Positions 44,196 to 52,471 of a stretch of DNA of 64,000 nt are shown piece after piece. The DNA is from Duganella alba (lineage in GTDB: Bacteria; Pseudomonadota; Gammaproteobacteria; Burkholderiales; Burkholderiaceae_D). How positions within the stretch are numbered: the first letter of the stretch is position 1; the number at the start of each line of letters is the position of its first letter. The position numbers were made by a program, and so were the translations under genes. The notes below the pieces were generated by a model that saw only the letters and a program-made list of their open reading frames with translations, had not been told where the DNA came from and searched no databases. The stretch is taken from NCBI RefSeq assembly GCF_009674495.1, contig NZ_WKJN01000033.1, positions 1-64,000 on the forward strand, written 5' to 3'.

Positions 44196-45550
44196 CGCAT
44201 CACCAGGGCTTTGACGGCGGCCAGGGAGGCGCCGCCGGTTTTGGTGGCTTGGACCTGATTGCGGCCGCCTTCCTTGGCCACGTACATGGCGCGGTCGGCG
44301 GCGACGAACAGCGATTCGGTGTTGTCCAGTTGGTGCGGATGGATGGTGGCGACGCCGATGCTCACCGTCAGCCACGCCGAGGTGGTCGAGCGCGGATGCG
44401 GGATCTGCAGCGATTCGATGTGCGCGCGGATCGATTCGGCCAGCAGATAGGCCGAGTCGCCGTCGGTCTCGGCGAACAGCAGCACGAATTCCTCGCCGCC
44501 ATAGCGCGCCGCCAGATCGGTCGGCCGCAGCGCGTGCGAGGCGATGGCTTGCGCCACCTGCTGCAAACAGGCGTCGCCGGCCGGATGGCCCAGCGTGTCG
44601 TTGTAGAGTTTGAAGTGGTCGACGTCCAGCACCACCAGCGACAGGGGCTGGCCGCTGCGCATCGCGCGCTGCCATTCCTTTTCCAGGAAGGTGTCGAAAT
44701 GGCGGCGGTTGGCGATCTTGGTCAGTGGGTCGACCATGGCGGCGCGCAGCAGCGTGTCTTCCGACTGCTTGTGGTGGGTGATGTCGTGCAGCAGGCCGAT
44801 GAACAGCGGCTGGCGCAGGTACATCGGCGTCAGCGTCAGGTCCATGCACACCGAACTGCCGTTGCGGTGGCGGATGATGACTTCGCGCGTGCCATGGTTG
44901 TGCGCCGTCTGCGGCGCGGCGGCGTAGCGCTCGAAGTAGTCCAGGTATTCCTGCGCCACCAGGGGATTGAGCAGTTCGGAGATGGTGCTGCCGGCCAGTT
45001 CCTCGGCCTGGTAGCCCAGGTATTTGTCGCAGGCCGGGTTGGTGAACTGGATGCGGCCATCGGCTTCGATAATCAGCAGGCCTTCGGCCATGTTGTTGAC
45101 GATGGTGCGCAGGCGCTCGGCCTGTTCCTCGTGCGTTTCGCTGCGGCTGCGGATCTGCAGCTGCGTGCGCACGCGCGCGCACACTTCCGGCATGCGCAGC
45201 GGCTTGCTGATGTAGTCGACCGCGCCCAGGTCGAAGCCGGCCACCACGTCCTCGGTGTCGGTGCGCGCGCTCATGAAGATCACGGGAATGCGCTGGGTGG
45301 TGGCGTTGCTCTTGAGCTGGCGGCAGGTTTCGTAGCCGTCCATGCCCGGCATCATGATGTCGAGCAGGATCAGGTCCGGGTGGACCCGGCGGGCGATTTT
45401 CAGCGCGCGCTCGCCGCTGGTGGCGACGAAGGTTTGATACCCCTGTTCCACCATCAGCTTGCGCAGCGCACCCAGATTCTCGGGCGCATCGTCCACGATC
45501 AGGATCGCGGCGTCGCGCCGCGTGGCGTAACTCAGACTTCCGGAATTCAT
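44192..45550 (-). CDS. Response-regulator diguanylate cyclase (REC-PAS-GGDEF)
   Basis: This 452-residue cytoplasmic protein has three domains: a receiver (about 12-130, phosphoacceptor Asp64 in L-I-L-L-D-I-M-M-P-G), a PAS domain (about 150-270) and a GGDEF domain (about 285-440) with an intact GGEEF active site at 351-355. An R-x-x-D inhibitory site (R-P-T-D) lies five residues before it, so it should make c-di-GMP and be inhibited by product. Phosphorylation by an unidentified kinase is the expected input. I set the start at the ATG at 45550; the frame extends further without domain support. Confidence 0.92.
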   Translation of the reverse strand: MNSGSLSYATRRDAAILIVDDAPENLGALRKLMVEQGYQTFVATSGERALKIARRVHPDLILLDIMMPGMDGYETCRQLKSNATTQRIPVIFMSARTDTEDVVAGFDLGAVDYISKPLRMPEVCARVRTQLQIRSRSETHEEQAERLRTIVNNMAEGLLIIEADGRIQFTNPACDKYLGYQAEELAGSTISELLNPLVAQEYLDYFERYAAAPQTAHNHGTREVIIRHRNGSSVCMDLTLTPMYLRQPLFIGLLHDITHHKQSEDTLLRAAMVDPLTKIANRRHFDTFLEKEWQRAMRSGQPLSLVVLDVDHFKLYNDTLGHPAGDACLQQVAQAIASHALRPTDLAARYGGEEFVLLFAETDGDSAYLLAESIRAHIESLQIPHPRSTTSAWLTVSIGVATIHPHQLDNTESLFVAADRAMYVAKEGGRNQVQATKTGGASLAAVKALVMR

Positions 45551-45917
45551 TGGGATTCGCCTTTGACCCGGTAGGGCGTAGCGGCGTGAGTCGTCGGTTG
45601 CGCGGCGCGGCAACGGGGGCGGCAAGCAAAGGTGATTGGTGCGTGTTTCAACAAAGGCTGGCCTGATATGAAAGTGACTATCCGTTCAAATCATACCGCT
45701 TTGCAACCTTTAGAGGGAAAAAAATTCTGCTGAATATTGAGTGTTGCTTCGGATGCATCAGGCCGCAGCCCTGCTGGTGCCAGATGGTGTAACTAATGTT
45801 GGCGGGGTGTTATGGAATCGGCCGGTTTTGGTGACTATTGGTGATAAAGTCGCGGCGATGGTGTTGTATTTTTGCGGGCGGCCGTTGTCGTACAACGGCC
45901 GCCCGTGGCGCTGCGAT
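45551..45917. other. Intergenic region of about 370 bp
   Basis: No convincing gene is visible. The part near 45660-45740 is A/T-rich (a run of A at 45718-45724) and probably holds the cyclase promoter. The end near 45876-45904 carries a strong inverted repeat. No known RNA family is recognised. Confidence 0.6.
45876..45904 (-). terminator. Strong inverted repeat after the aminotransferase gene
   Basis: A 13-bp perfect inverted repeat (GGGCGGCCGTTGT, loop CGT, ACAACGGCCGCCC) lies 13 bp beyond the stop of the minus-strand aminotransferase gene. The stem is very stable. It lacks a T-run on the minus strand, so termination or mRNA protection is an inference from position. Confidence 0.55.
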
Positions 45918-47111
45918 TTAGACTTTGGCGGCGATCAGTTTGCCCAGGATTTCGATGCCGTGGCGGATGCGTTCCGGCGGCACGGTGACGAAGGACAGAC
46001 GCAGCGTGTTGGTGGCCGGTTCGTTGGCGTAGAACGGCGAGCCGGGCACGAAGGCGACTTTCTGGGCGATGGCTTCATCCAGCAGTTTCATGGCGTCGAT
46101 GTGCTTCGGCAGCGTGACCCAGATGAACATGCCGCCTTCCGGCTTGGTCCACTCGACACCGGCCGGGAAGTGCTGGGCCATGGCGTCCAGCATCACCTGG
46201 CACTGGTCGCCGTACAGCGCGCGGATTTTCGGGATGTGCTGTTCCAGGAAGCCGTCCTTGATCACTTCGTGCACCACCATCTGGGTCAGCTGCGAAGTGT
46301 GCAGGTCGGCCGCCTGCTTGGCCAGCTCCAGGCGGCGCGCCAGCGGCAGCGGGGCCACCACGTAGCCCAGGCGGATGCCCGGGGTCAGCACCTTGGAGAA
46401 GGAACCCATGTAGATCACGCCGTCCGGGTTCATCGCCACCATCTTCGGCAGCGGCTCGCCCTTGTAGCTCAGGGCGCCGTAAGGATCATCCTCGATCAGC
46501 GGCAGGCCGAGGCGGGCGCAGGTTTCCACCAGCTCCTGGCGGCGTTCGATCGACATGGTGCGGCCGGTCGGGTTCTGGAAGTTCGGCAGCGAATACAGCA
46601 TGCGCGCGCCTTCGGCCACGGCGTCGATCGACGACGGCACCAGGCCGTGGTCGTCGGTTTCCACCGATTTGAATTCCGGGCGGTAGACCGAGAACGCCTG
46701 CAGCGCGCCCAGGTACGACGGCGTCTCGACCAGCACGCGGCTGCCTTCGTCGATCAGCACTTTGCCCAGCAGGTCCAGCGCCTGCTGCGAACCGGAGGTC
46801 ATCAGCACTTGTTCCGGCGCGATCCTGGCGCCGCCGACGGACAGCGAGTCGGCGATCCACTGGCGCAGCGGGGTGTAGCCGTCGGTCGGGCCGTATTGCA
46901 GCGCGACCTTGCCGTTTTCGCTCAGTACCTTGTCGTAGGCCGCTTTCATTTCGTCGACCGGGAAGGTCAGCGGCGACGGCAGGCCGCCGGCGAAGGAGAT
47001 GATCTCCGGCTGCTGCGTGATCTTCAGGATCTCGCGGATGAACGAGGCTTGCAGTTGCTCGGCGCGTTCAGCGAAGCGCCATTCGATCGGATTCGGGTTT
47101 TCGATTTTCAT
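45918..47111 (-). CDS. PLP-dependent aminotransferase, 2-aminoadipate/LysN-type
   Basis: This 397-residue fold-type I enzyme has the PLP lysine in Y-M-G-S-F-S-K-V-L-T-P-G-I-R-L-G-Y and the N-terminal F-A-G-G-L-P-S-P region of the class I/MocR-domain aminotransferases. It has no GntR domain. Closest relatives are 2-aminoadipate or branched-chain/aromatic aminotransferases; the amino donor cannot be told. I chose the ATG at 47111. The RidA-type protein encoded upstream would detoxify enamine intermediates that PLP enzymes release. Confidence 0.88.
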   Translation of the reverse strand: MKIENPNPIEWRFAERAEQLQASFIREILKITQQPEIISFAGGLPSPLTFPVDEMKAAYDKVLSENGKVALQYGPTDGYTPLRQWIADSLSVGGARIAPEQVLMTSGSQQALDLLGKVLIDEGSRVLVETPSYLGALQAFSVYRPEFKSVETDDHGLVPSSIDAVAEGARMLYSLPNFQNPTGRTMSIERRQELVETCARLGLPLIEDDPYGALSYKGEPLPKMVAMNPDGVIYMGSFSKVLTPGIRLGYVVAPLPLARRLELAKQAADLHTSQLTQMVVHEVIKDGFLEQHIPKIRALYGDQCQVMLDAMAQHFPAGVEWTKPEGGMFIWVTLPKHIDAMKLLDEAIAQKVAFVPGSPFYANEPATNTLRLSFVTVPPERIRHGIEILGKLIAAKV

Positions 47112-47194
47112 ACGTGTCTCATGAGTGGATAACAACAAGCTCGCTTGTGGCGTGCTTTTATAAAAGGAACGGCAGCGGATAAGCTGCCGCCCGC

Positions 47195-47656
47195 TTACGC
47201 GACTTCCGCGATCAGTTCGATTTCGACGCAGGCGCCAAGCGGGATTTGGGCGACACCAAAGGCCGAGCGGGCGTGCTTGCCGGCGTCGCCGAAGACTTCG
47301 CCCAGCAACTCGGAAGCGCCGTTGGTGACCAGGTGCTGTTCAGTAAAGTCAGGCGTGGAATTGACCAGGCTCATGACCTTGACGATGCGCTTGACGCGGG
47401 TCAGGTCGCCGCCGACGGCCGCCTGCAGGGTGCCCATCAGGTCGATGGCGATGGCGCGCGCGGCGGCCTTGCCCTCCGCGGTGTCGATGTTCTTGCCCAG
47501 CTGGCCCACCCATACGCTGCCGTCGGCGCGCTTGGCGATGTGGCCCGACAGGAATACCAGGTTGCCGGTTTGGGCGTACATGACGTAGGCGGCGGCTGGC
47601 GTGGCCGGTGCTGCCAGGGTGATATCAAGCGCTTTGAGTTTTTCGTAAACAGACAT
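47195..47656 (-). CDS. RidA family protein (reactive intermediate deaminase)
   Basis: This 153-residue YjgF/RidA-fold protein is longer than the classical 128-residue RidA. It shows Y-A-Q-T-G-N-L-V-F-L-S-G-H-I and the C-terminal G-A-C-V-E-I-E-L-I-A strand. The catalytic Arg of archetypal RidA, expected before the last strand, is not obvious, so it may belong to a different Rid subgroup. It probably forms trimers in the cytosol. It is upstream of the aminotransferase on the same strand. Confidence 0.87.
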   Translation of the reverse strand: MSVYEKLKALDITLAAPATPAAAYVMYAQTGNLVFLSGHIAKRADGSVWVGQLGKNIDTAEGKAAARAIAIDLMGTLQAAVGGDLTRVKRIVKVMSLVNSTPDFTEQHLVTNGASELLGEVFGDAGKHARSAFGVAQIPLGACVEIELIAEVA

Positions 47657-47761
47657 GTGGTTATCCAATGATTAAGTGCGTTGCATGGGTGGAGACCGAT
47701 ATTGTACGTCTTGCCGCCGGGGATGCCCACAATTGAGGCAAAATCAAGATACTGTATGGCG

Positions 47762-48691
47762 TCAGCCGCGTTTTACCTGCATTTTGCGGCCCGTGCCCAC
47801 CACGCCGATGACGGCGATTGCGAAGACCAGGGTTTGCCACTCCAGCGCCTCGCCCAGCACCACGGTGGCGCCCAGTACAGATAGAAACGGCTGCACCAGC
47901 TGTACTTGTCCCACCCGCGCCACGCCGCCCAGCGCCATGCCGCGATACCAGAAGAAGAATCCGATGAACATCGAAAACACGGAAACGTAGGCGAAGCCGG
48001 TCCACACGGCGGCGCTGGCGTGGGCGATCCGCGCCGATTCCTGCCAGCCCAGCCAGCCCACCACCGGCAACAGCGGCGGCGCGGCCAGGATCAGCGCCCA
48101 GCAGATGGTCTGCTGGCCGCCCAGCGTCTGCGACAGGCGGCCGCCGGCGGCGTAGCCCATGGCGGCCAGCAGCACGGCGACAAAGATCGCCAGGTCGGCC
48201 GTGTGCAGACTGCCGCCGCTCTGGCGCAGCGCAAAGCCGATCACCAGTACCGATCCTAAGATGGCCATGATCCAGAAACCTGTCGACGGCTTTTCGCCGC
48301 CCAGCAGGGCCGCGAACATGGCGGTGGCCAGCGGCAGCACGCCGACCAGCACCGCGCCGTGGGCGGCGGGCAGGCTGCGCATGGCGACGGAGGTCAGCCA
48401 CGGGAAACCGATCACGCAGCCGATGGCGACCATGGCCAGCGCCGGCAGGGCGGCGCGCGGCGGCAGCGGCGCGCGCTTCCAGTACAGCCAGCCGCCGGCC
48501 AGTACAGCGGCGGCCAGCGCGCGGCCGAGGGCGACGAACATCGGCGACAAGCCGGCGTCGCCGCTGACGGCCAGCCGGGTGAAGGGCAGCGTCAGGCTGA
48601 AGATGGCGACGCCGATCAGGCCCAGCAGCATGCCGGTGGTTTCGTCGCTCAGACGACGGTGGGTGGTGAGTGCTGGCGTATTTGGGTTCAT
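47762..48691 (-). CDS. EamA/DMT family transporter
   Basis: This 309-residue inner-membrane protein has ten hydrophobic helices in two EamA repeats (about 15-145 and 160-300). Members export amino acids or other metabolites. It is divergent from a MocR-type regulator with a 76-bp intergenic region that contains a direct repeat, which suggests that the MocR protein controls this transporter. Confidence 0.87.
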   Translation of the reverse strand: MNPNTPALTTHRRLSDETTGMLLGLIGVAIFSLTLPFTRLAVSGDAGLSPMFVALGRALAAAVLAGGWLYWKRAPLPPRAALPALAMVAIGCVIGFPWLTSVAMRSLPAAHGAVLVGVLPLATAMFAALLGGEKPSTGFWIMAILGSVLVIGFALRQSGGSLHTADLAIFVAVLLAAMGYAAGGRLSQTLGGQQTICWALILAAPPLLPVVGWLGWQESARIAHASAAVWTGFAYVSVFSMFIGFFFWYRGMALGGVARVGQVQLVQPFLSVLGATVVLGEALEWQTLVFAIAVIGVVGTGRKMQVKRG

Positions 48692-48713
48692 GGGTTTATG
48701 CTACGTGACAAAA

Positions 48714-48732
48714 CCAGTACAGTGCCAGTACA
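48714..48732. promoter_or_regulatory. Direct-repeat operator between eamA and mocR
   Basis: CCAGTACA occurs at 48714-48721 and again at 48725-48732, 11 bp apart, about one helical turn. MocR/GntR-aminotransferase regulators commonly bind such direct repeats. Position between the divergent genes supports the call. Confidence 0.55.
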
Positions 48733-48767
48733 CTTAGCAACATAATCGATCATACTGTGACGGTAAA

Positions 48768-50390
48768 ATGACCAATACACGACCACGCACTTCCCTGCTG
48801 GGCGCCGCCGCGGCAGCCGCTGCGGAAGCCGTCAACGAGGCGCTGGCTGCCGCACACGCCCGCGCCATGGCCGCTCCGGCGCCCGGTCCGGCGGTGACGT
48901 CGGTCCCGGTGCCTGCGCCAGTTCCGGCGCCGCCCAAGCCGGCGCCCGGCCCCATGCTTGGCCTGCTGCTGCGCGAGTCGGGCGAAACGCTGATCGACCA
49001 GATCGTGCGGTCGGTGGCGGCGCGCATCGACGACCGCCTGCTGCGCGGCGGCGCGCGCATGCCGTCGATCCGGGCCTTCGCCGCGTCGCATGGCGTGTCG
49101 GCCTTCACCGTGGTGGCGGCCTACGACAAGCTGGTGGCTACCGGCTACCTGGAATCGCGGCGTGGCGCCGGCTTCTTCGTGCGCGAACGTCCGTCGATGG
49201 CGCTGAATACCGCTGACAGCGCGCTGCTGGCGCCGCTGTCGCGTGTGCAGACCAGCTTTGACAGCAAGCCGATCGACGTGGTCTGGCTGGTGCGTAACAT
49301 GTTCCGCCAGATGCCGCACCAGCAGATGCCCGGCTCCGGCGTGCTGCCGCCCGAGTGGCTGGACGGCCCGTCGATCGCCAACGCGCTGCGCGCGGTGAGC
49401 CGGCAGAATCCGAACCTGTTGTTGAGCTATGGTGTGCCGCAGGGCTTCCTGCCGCTGCGCCAGCAGTTGCAGCACAAGCTCGCCGAGCTGGAAATCGCCG
49501 CCACGCCCGAGCAGATCGTCACCACCGCCGGCGTGACGCAGGCGCTGGACCTGGTGGCGCGCGAATTCTCGCGTCCCGGCGACACCATCTTCGTCGACGA
49601 TCCGGCCTGGTTCCTGATGTTCGGCTCCTTCGCCGCGCTGGGCGCCAAGGTGATCGGCATTCCGCGCCTGGGCGACGGGCCGGATATCGCGCGGCTGGCG
49701 GAGCTGGCGGCGCTGCACAAGCCCAAGCTGTACATCATCAACTCGGTGCTGCACAACCCCAGTTCCACCTCGCTGTCGGCGGCCAAGGCGTTCCAGGTGC
49801 TGCGCCTGTCGGAGGAACATGACTTCATCATCGTGGAAGACGATATCTACTGCGACCTGCATCCCGGCAGCGCCGTGCAGCCGGCCACGCGGCTGTCGGC
49901 GCTGGACCAGCTGCAGCGGGTGATCTACCTGAGCGGCTTCTCCAAGACCATGGCGGCCAACCTGCGGGTGGGCTTCATCGCCACCTCGCCGGAACGCGCC
50001 GAGCGGCTGGCCGACCGCAAGATGCTGTCGACGCTGACCACCAGCGACATCGGCGAGCGGGTGGTGTACAAGGTGCTGTCCGAGGGCCTGTACCGCAAGC
50101 ACGCCGACCGCCTGCGCGCGCGGCTGGACGGCGTCCGCGCCAAGACGCTGCGCCAGATGGAGCGCATCGGCCTGAAGGTGGACGGCTCGCCGCCGGCCGG
50201 CATGTTCGTCTGGGCCGACGCCGGCTGCGACACCAATGTGCTGACCGAGCGCGCCATGGCGCACAATCTGCTGCTGGCGCCGGGCAGCCTGTTCTCGCCC
50301 AAGCAGCTGCCGTCGACCCGCATGCGGCTCAACGTGGCGGCGATGCAGGAGCCGGCCGTGTGGCGTTTCCTTGAGCGGGAACTCAGTTGA
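48768..50390 (+). CDS. MocR family transcriptional regulator (GntR HTH plus aminotransferase domain)
   Basis: This 540-residue regulator has an alanine/proline-rich N-terminal extension (about 1-60), a GntR winged HTH (about 75-140: P-S-I-R-A-F-A-A-S-H-G-V-S-A-F-T-V-V-A-A-Y-D-K-L) and an aminotransferase-like domain with the PLP lysine in Y-L-S-G-F-S-K-T-M-A-A-N-L-R-V-G-F. It senses PLP-bound ligands. The divergent DMT exporter is its likely target. The low-complexity N-terminus is unusual in length; an ATG later in the gene (about residue 63) is a possible alternative start. Confidence 0.9.
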   Translation: MTNTRPRTSLLGAAAAAAAEAVNEALAAAHARAMAAPAPGPAVTSVPVPAPVPAPPKPAPGPMLGLLLRESGETLIDQIVRSVAARIDDRLLRGGARMPSIRAFAASHGVSAFTVVAAYDKLVATGYLESRRGAGFFVRERPSMALNTADSALLAPLSRVQTSFDSKPIDVVWLVRNMFRQMPHQQMPGSGVLPPEWLDGPSIANALRAVSRQNPNLLLSYGVPQGFLPLRQQLQHKLAELEIAATPEQIVTTAGVTQALDLVAREFSRPGDTIFVDDPAWFLMFGSFAALGAKVIGIPRLGDGPDIARLAELAALHKPKLYIINSVLHNPSSTSLSAAKAFQVLRLSEEHDFIIVEDDIYCDLHPGSAVQPATRLSALDQLQRVIYLSGFSKTMAANLRVGFIATSPERAERLADRKMLSTLTTSDIGERVVYKVLSEGLYRKHADRLRARLDGVRAKTLRQMERIGLKVDGSPPAGMFVWADAGCDTNVLTERAMAHNLLLAPGSLFSPKQLPSTRMRLNVAAMQEPAVWRFLERELS

Positions 50391-50401
50391 GCCTCCCGGC
50401 T

Positions 50402-50429
50402 CTTGAAAAGCCTCTTATAATCCCCACTT
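50402..50429 (+). promoter_or_regulatory. Sigma-32 (heat-shock) promoter of htpG
   Basis: CTTGAAA at 50402-50408, a 13-bp spacer and CCCCACTT at 50422-50429 match the RpoH consensus (CTTGAA, 13-15 bp, CCCCATNT). It lies 33 bp before the htpG ATG. Confidence 0.85.
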
Positions 50430-50461
50430 TCCTGAAATCTTAACCAAAAGACTATTCCAAA

Positions 50462-52372
50462 ATGGCTGATACTCAAAAACAAACCCTTGGATTCCAGGCC
50501 GAAGTGAAACAGCTGCTGCAGCTGATGATTCACTCCCTGTATTCGAACAAAGAGATCTTCCTGCGCGAACTGATCTCGAACGCGTCCGACGCGTCCGACA
50601 AGCTGCGTTTCGAGGCGATCAACAACGACGCCCTGTACGGCAACGACCATGAACTGAAAATCAAGGTCTCGTTCGACAAGGCCGCGCGCACCATCACCAT
50701 TTCCGACAACGGCATCGGCATGAGCCGCGAGGAAGCCATTTCGCATCTGGGCACCATCGCCAAGTCGGGCACCAAGGAATTCTTCGGCAAGCTGTCGGGC
50801 GACCAGCAGCAGGACGCGGCCCTGATCGGCCAGTTCGGCGTGGGCTTCTACTCGGGCTTCATCGTGGCCGACAAGATCACCGTCGAATCGCGCCGCGCCG
50901 GCGCGCCGGCCTCCGAAGGCGTGCGCTGGGAATCGGGCGGCGAGGGCGATTACTCGGTCGAGCAGATCGAGAAGATCAACCGCGGCACCGACATCATCCT
51001 GCACCTGCGCGAAGGCGAGGACGAGCTGCTGTCGTCGTGGAAGATCAAGTCCATCATCCGCAAATACTCGGACCACATCTCGCTGCCGATCGTGATGCAG
51101 AAGGAAGAGTGGGACGCCGAGAAGAGCGAAACCGTGCTCAAGGACGAACTGGAAACCGTCAACCAGGCCAGCGCGCTGTGGGCGCGCAGCAAATCCGAGA
51201 TCACGCCGGAACAGTACGAGGAATTCTACAAGCACGTCTCGCACGACTTTGCCGCGCCGCTGACCTACACGCACAACCGCGTCGAAGGCAAGAGCGAATA
51301 CACGCAGCTGCTGTACATCCCGGCCAAGGCGCCGTTCGACCTGTGGGACCGCAACAAGCGCGGCGGCATCAAGCTGTACGTCAAGCGCGTGTTCATCATG
51401 GACGATGCCGAGCAGCTGATGCCGACCTACCTGCGCTTCGTCAAAGGAGTGATCGATTCGGCCGACCTGCCGCTGAACGTCTCGCGCGAGATCCTGCAGG
51501 AGTCGCGCGACGTGAAACTGATCCGCGACGGCTCGACCAAGCGCGTGATCGGCATGCTGGAAGAACTGGCGAACGCCGACGAGCAGGAGAAAAAAGACAA
51601 GTACCAGAGCTTCTGGACCGAATTCGGCCAGGTGCTGAAAGAGGGCGTGGGCGAGGACGCGGCCAACAAGGACCGTCTGGCCAAGCTGCTGCGCTTCGCC
51701 TCGACCGCCAACGACAACGACCAGCAGACCACGTCGCTGGAACAGTACCTGTCGCGCGCCAAGGAAGGCCAGGACAAGATCTACTACGTCACCGCCGATA
51801 ACTACATCGCCGCGAAAAACAGTCCGCACCTGGAAATTTTCCGCAAGAAGGGCGTGGAAGTGCTGCTGCTGACCGACCGCGTGGACGAATGGATGCTGTC
51901 GTTCCTGACCGAGTTCGAAGGCAAGGAACTGGTTTCCGTGGCCAAGGGCGGCCTGGACCTGGGCGCGCTGGAAGACGAAGCCGAGAAGAAGGAACACGAG
52001 GAAACCGAATCGTCGTACAAGGATCTGGTCGAGAAGATGAAGGAAGCGCTGGCCGACAAGGCCAAGGACGTGCGCGTGACCTTCCGTCTGACCGATTCGC
52101 CAGCCTGCCTGGTGGCCGACGAGAACGAGCTGTCGGGCAACCTGCTGCGCATGCTGAAGGCGGCGGGCCAGAACGCGCCGGAATCCAAGCCTATCCTGGA
52201 AATCAATCCGGACCACCCGCTGGTGCAGCGCCTGAAGAACGAAGGCGTGGCCAGCTCCTTCAGCGACTGGTCGAACCTGCTGTTCGATCAGGCCTTGCTG
52301 GCCGAAGGCGGTTCGCTGAGCGACCCGGCCACCTTCGTGAAACGCCTGAACGAGCTGCTGCTGGCGAAATAA
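50462..52372 (+). CDS. htpG: Chaperone protein HtpG (Hsp90)
   Basis: This 636-residue ATP-dependent chaperone has the GHKL ATPase domain at 1-230 (N-A-S-D-A-S-D-K-L-R, the D-N-G-I-G-M motif and the G-Q-F-G-V-G-F-Y lid), followed by the middle (about 240-500) and C-terminal dimerisation domains. The length and motifs match bacterial HtpG. It is cytosolic and protects proteins under heat stress, consistent with the sigma-32 promoter upstream. A GGGGTCAGGTCCCC hairpin follows the stop and probably ends the transcript. Confidence 0.98.
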   Translation: MADTQKQTLGFQAEVKQLLQLMIHSLYSNKEIFLRELISNASDASDKLRFEAINNDALYGNDHELKIKVSFDKAARTITISDNGIGMSREEAISHLGTIAKSGTKEFFGKLSGDQQQDAALIGQFGVGFYSGFIVADKITVESRRAGAPASEGVRWESGGEGDYSVEQIEKINRGTDIILHLREGEDELLSSWKIKSIIRKYSDHISLPIVMQKEEWDAEKSETVLKDELETVNQASALWARSKSEITPEQYEEFYKHVSHDFAAPLTYTHNRVEGKSEYTQLLYIPAKAPFDLWDRNKRGGIKLYVKRVFIMDDAEQLMPTYLRFVKGVIDSADLPLNVSREILQESRDVKLIRDGSTKRVIGMLEELANADEQEKKDKYQSFWTEFGQVLKEGVGEDAANKDRLAKLLRFASTANDNDQQTTSLEQYLSRAKEGQDKIYYVTADNYIAAKNSPHLEIFRKKGVEVLLLTDRVDEWMLSFLTEFEGKELVSVAKGGLDLGALEDEAEKKEHEETESSYKDLVEKMKEALADKAKDVRVTFRLTDSPACLVADENELSGNLLRMLKAAGQNAPESKPILEINPDHPLVQRLKNEGVASSFSDWSNLLFDQALLAEGGSLSDPATFVKRLNELLLAK

Positions 52373-52377
52373 ACCTC

Positions 52378-52464
52378 CGGGGTCAGGTCCCCCATTTCTA
52401 CACGAGCTGAGCGCTAGTGCTTGCCACGGTCGAGGCCGTGTAGAATTGGGGGACCTGACCCCGG
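52378..52464. repeat. Long inverted repeat between htpG and the CocE gene
   Basis: Two arms of 26 bp (52378-52403 and 52439-52464) are inverted copies with one mismatch around a 35-bp loop. The outer core GGGGTCAGGTCCCC is related to the two GGGGTCTGACCCC units at 8396 and 31331. It could terminate htpG and it also places a hairpin directly in front of the CocE ATG at 52472. Confidence 0.8.
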
Positions 52465-52471
52465 AGTGATC

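Noticed and set aside
45741..47132. Plus-strand frame opposite the aminotransferase
   Set aside because: Antisense shadow with H/Q/R/V-rich composition; the minus-strand gene has PLP-enzyme motifs.
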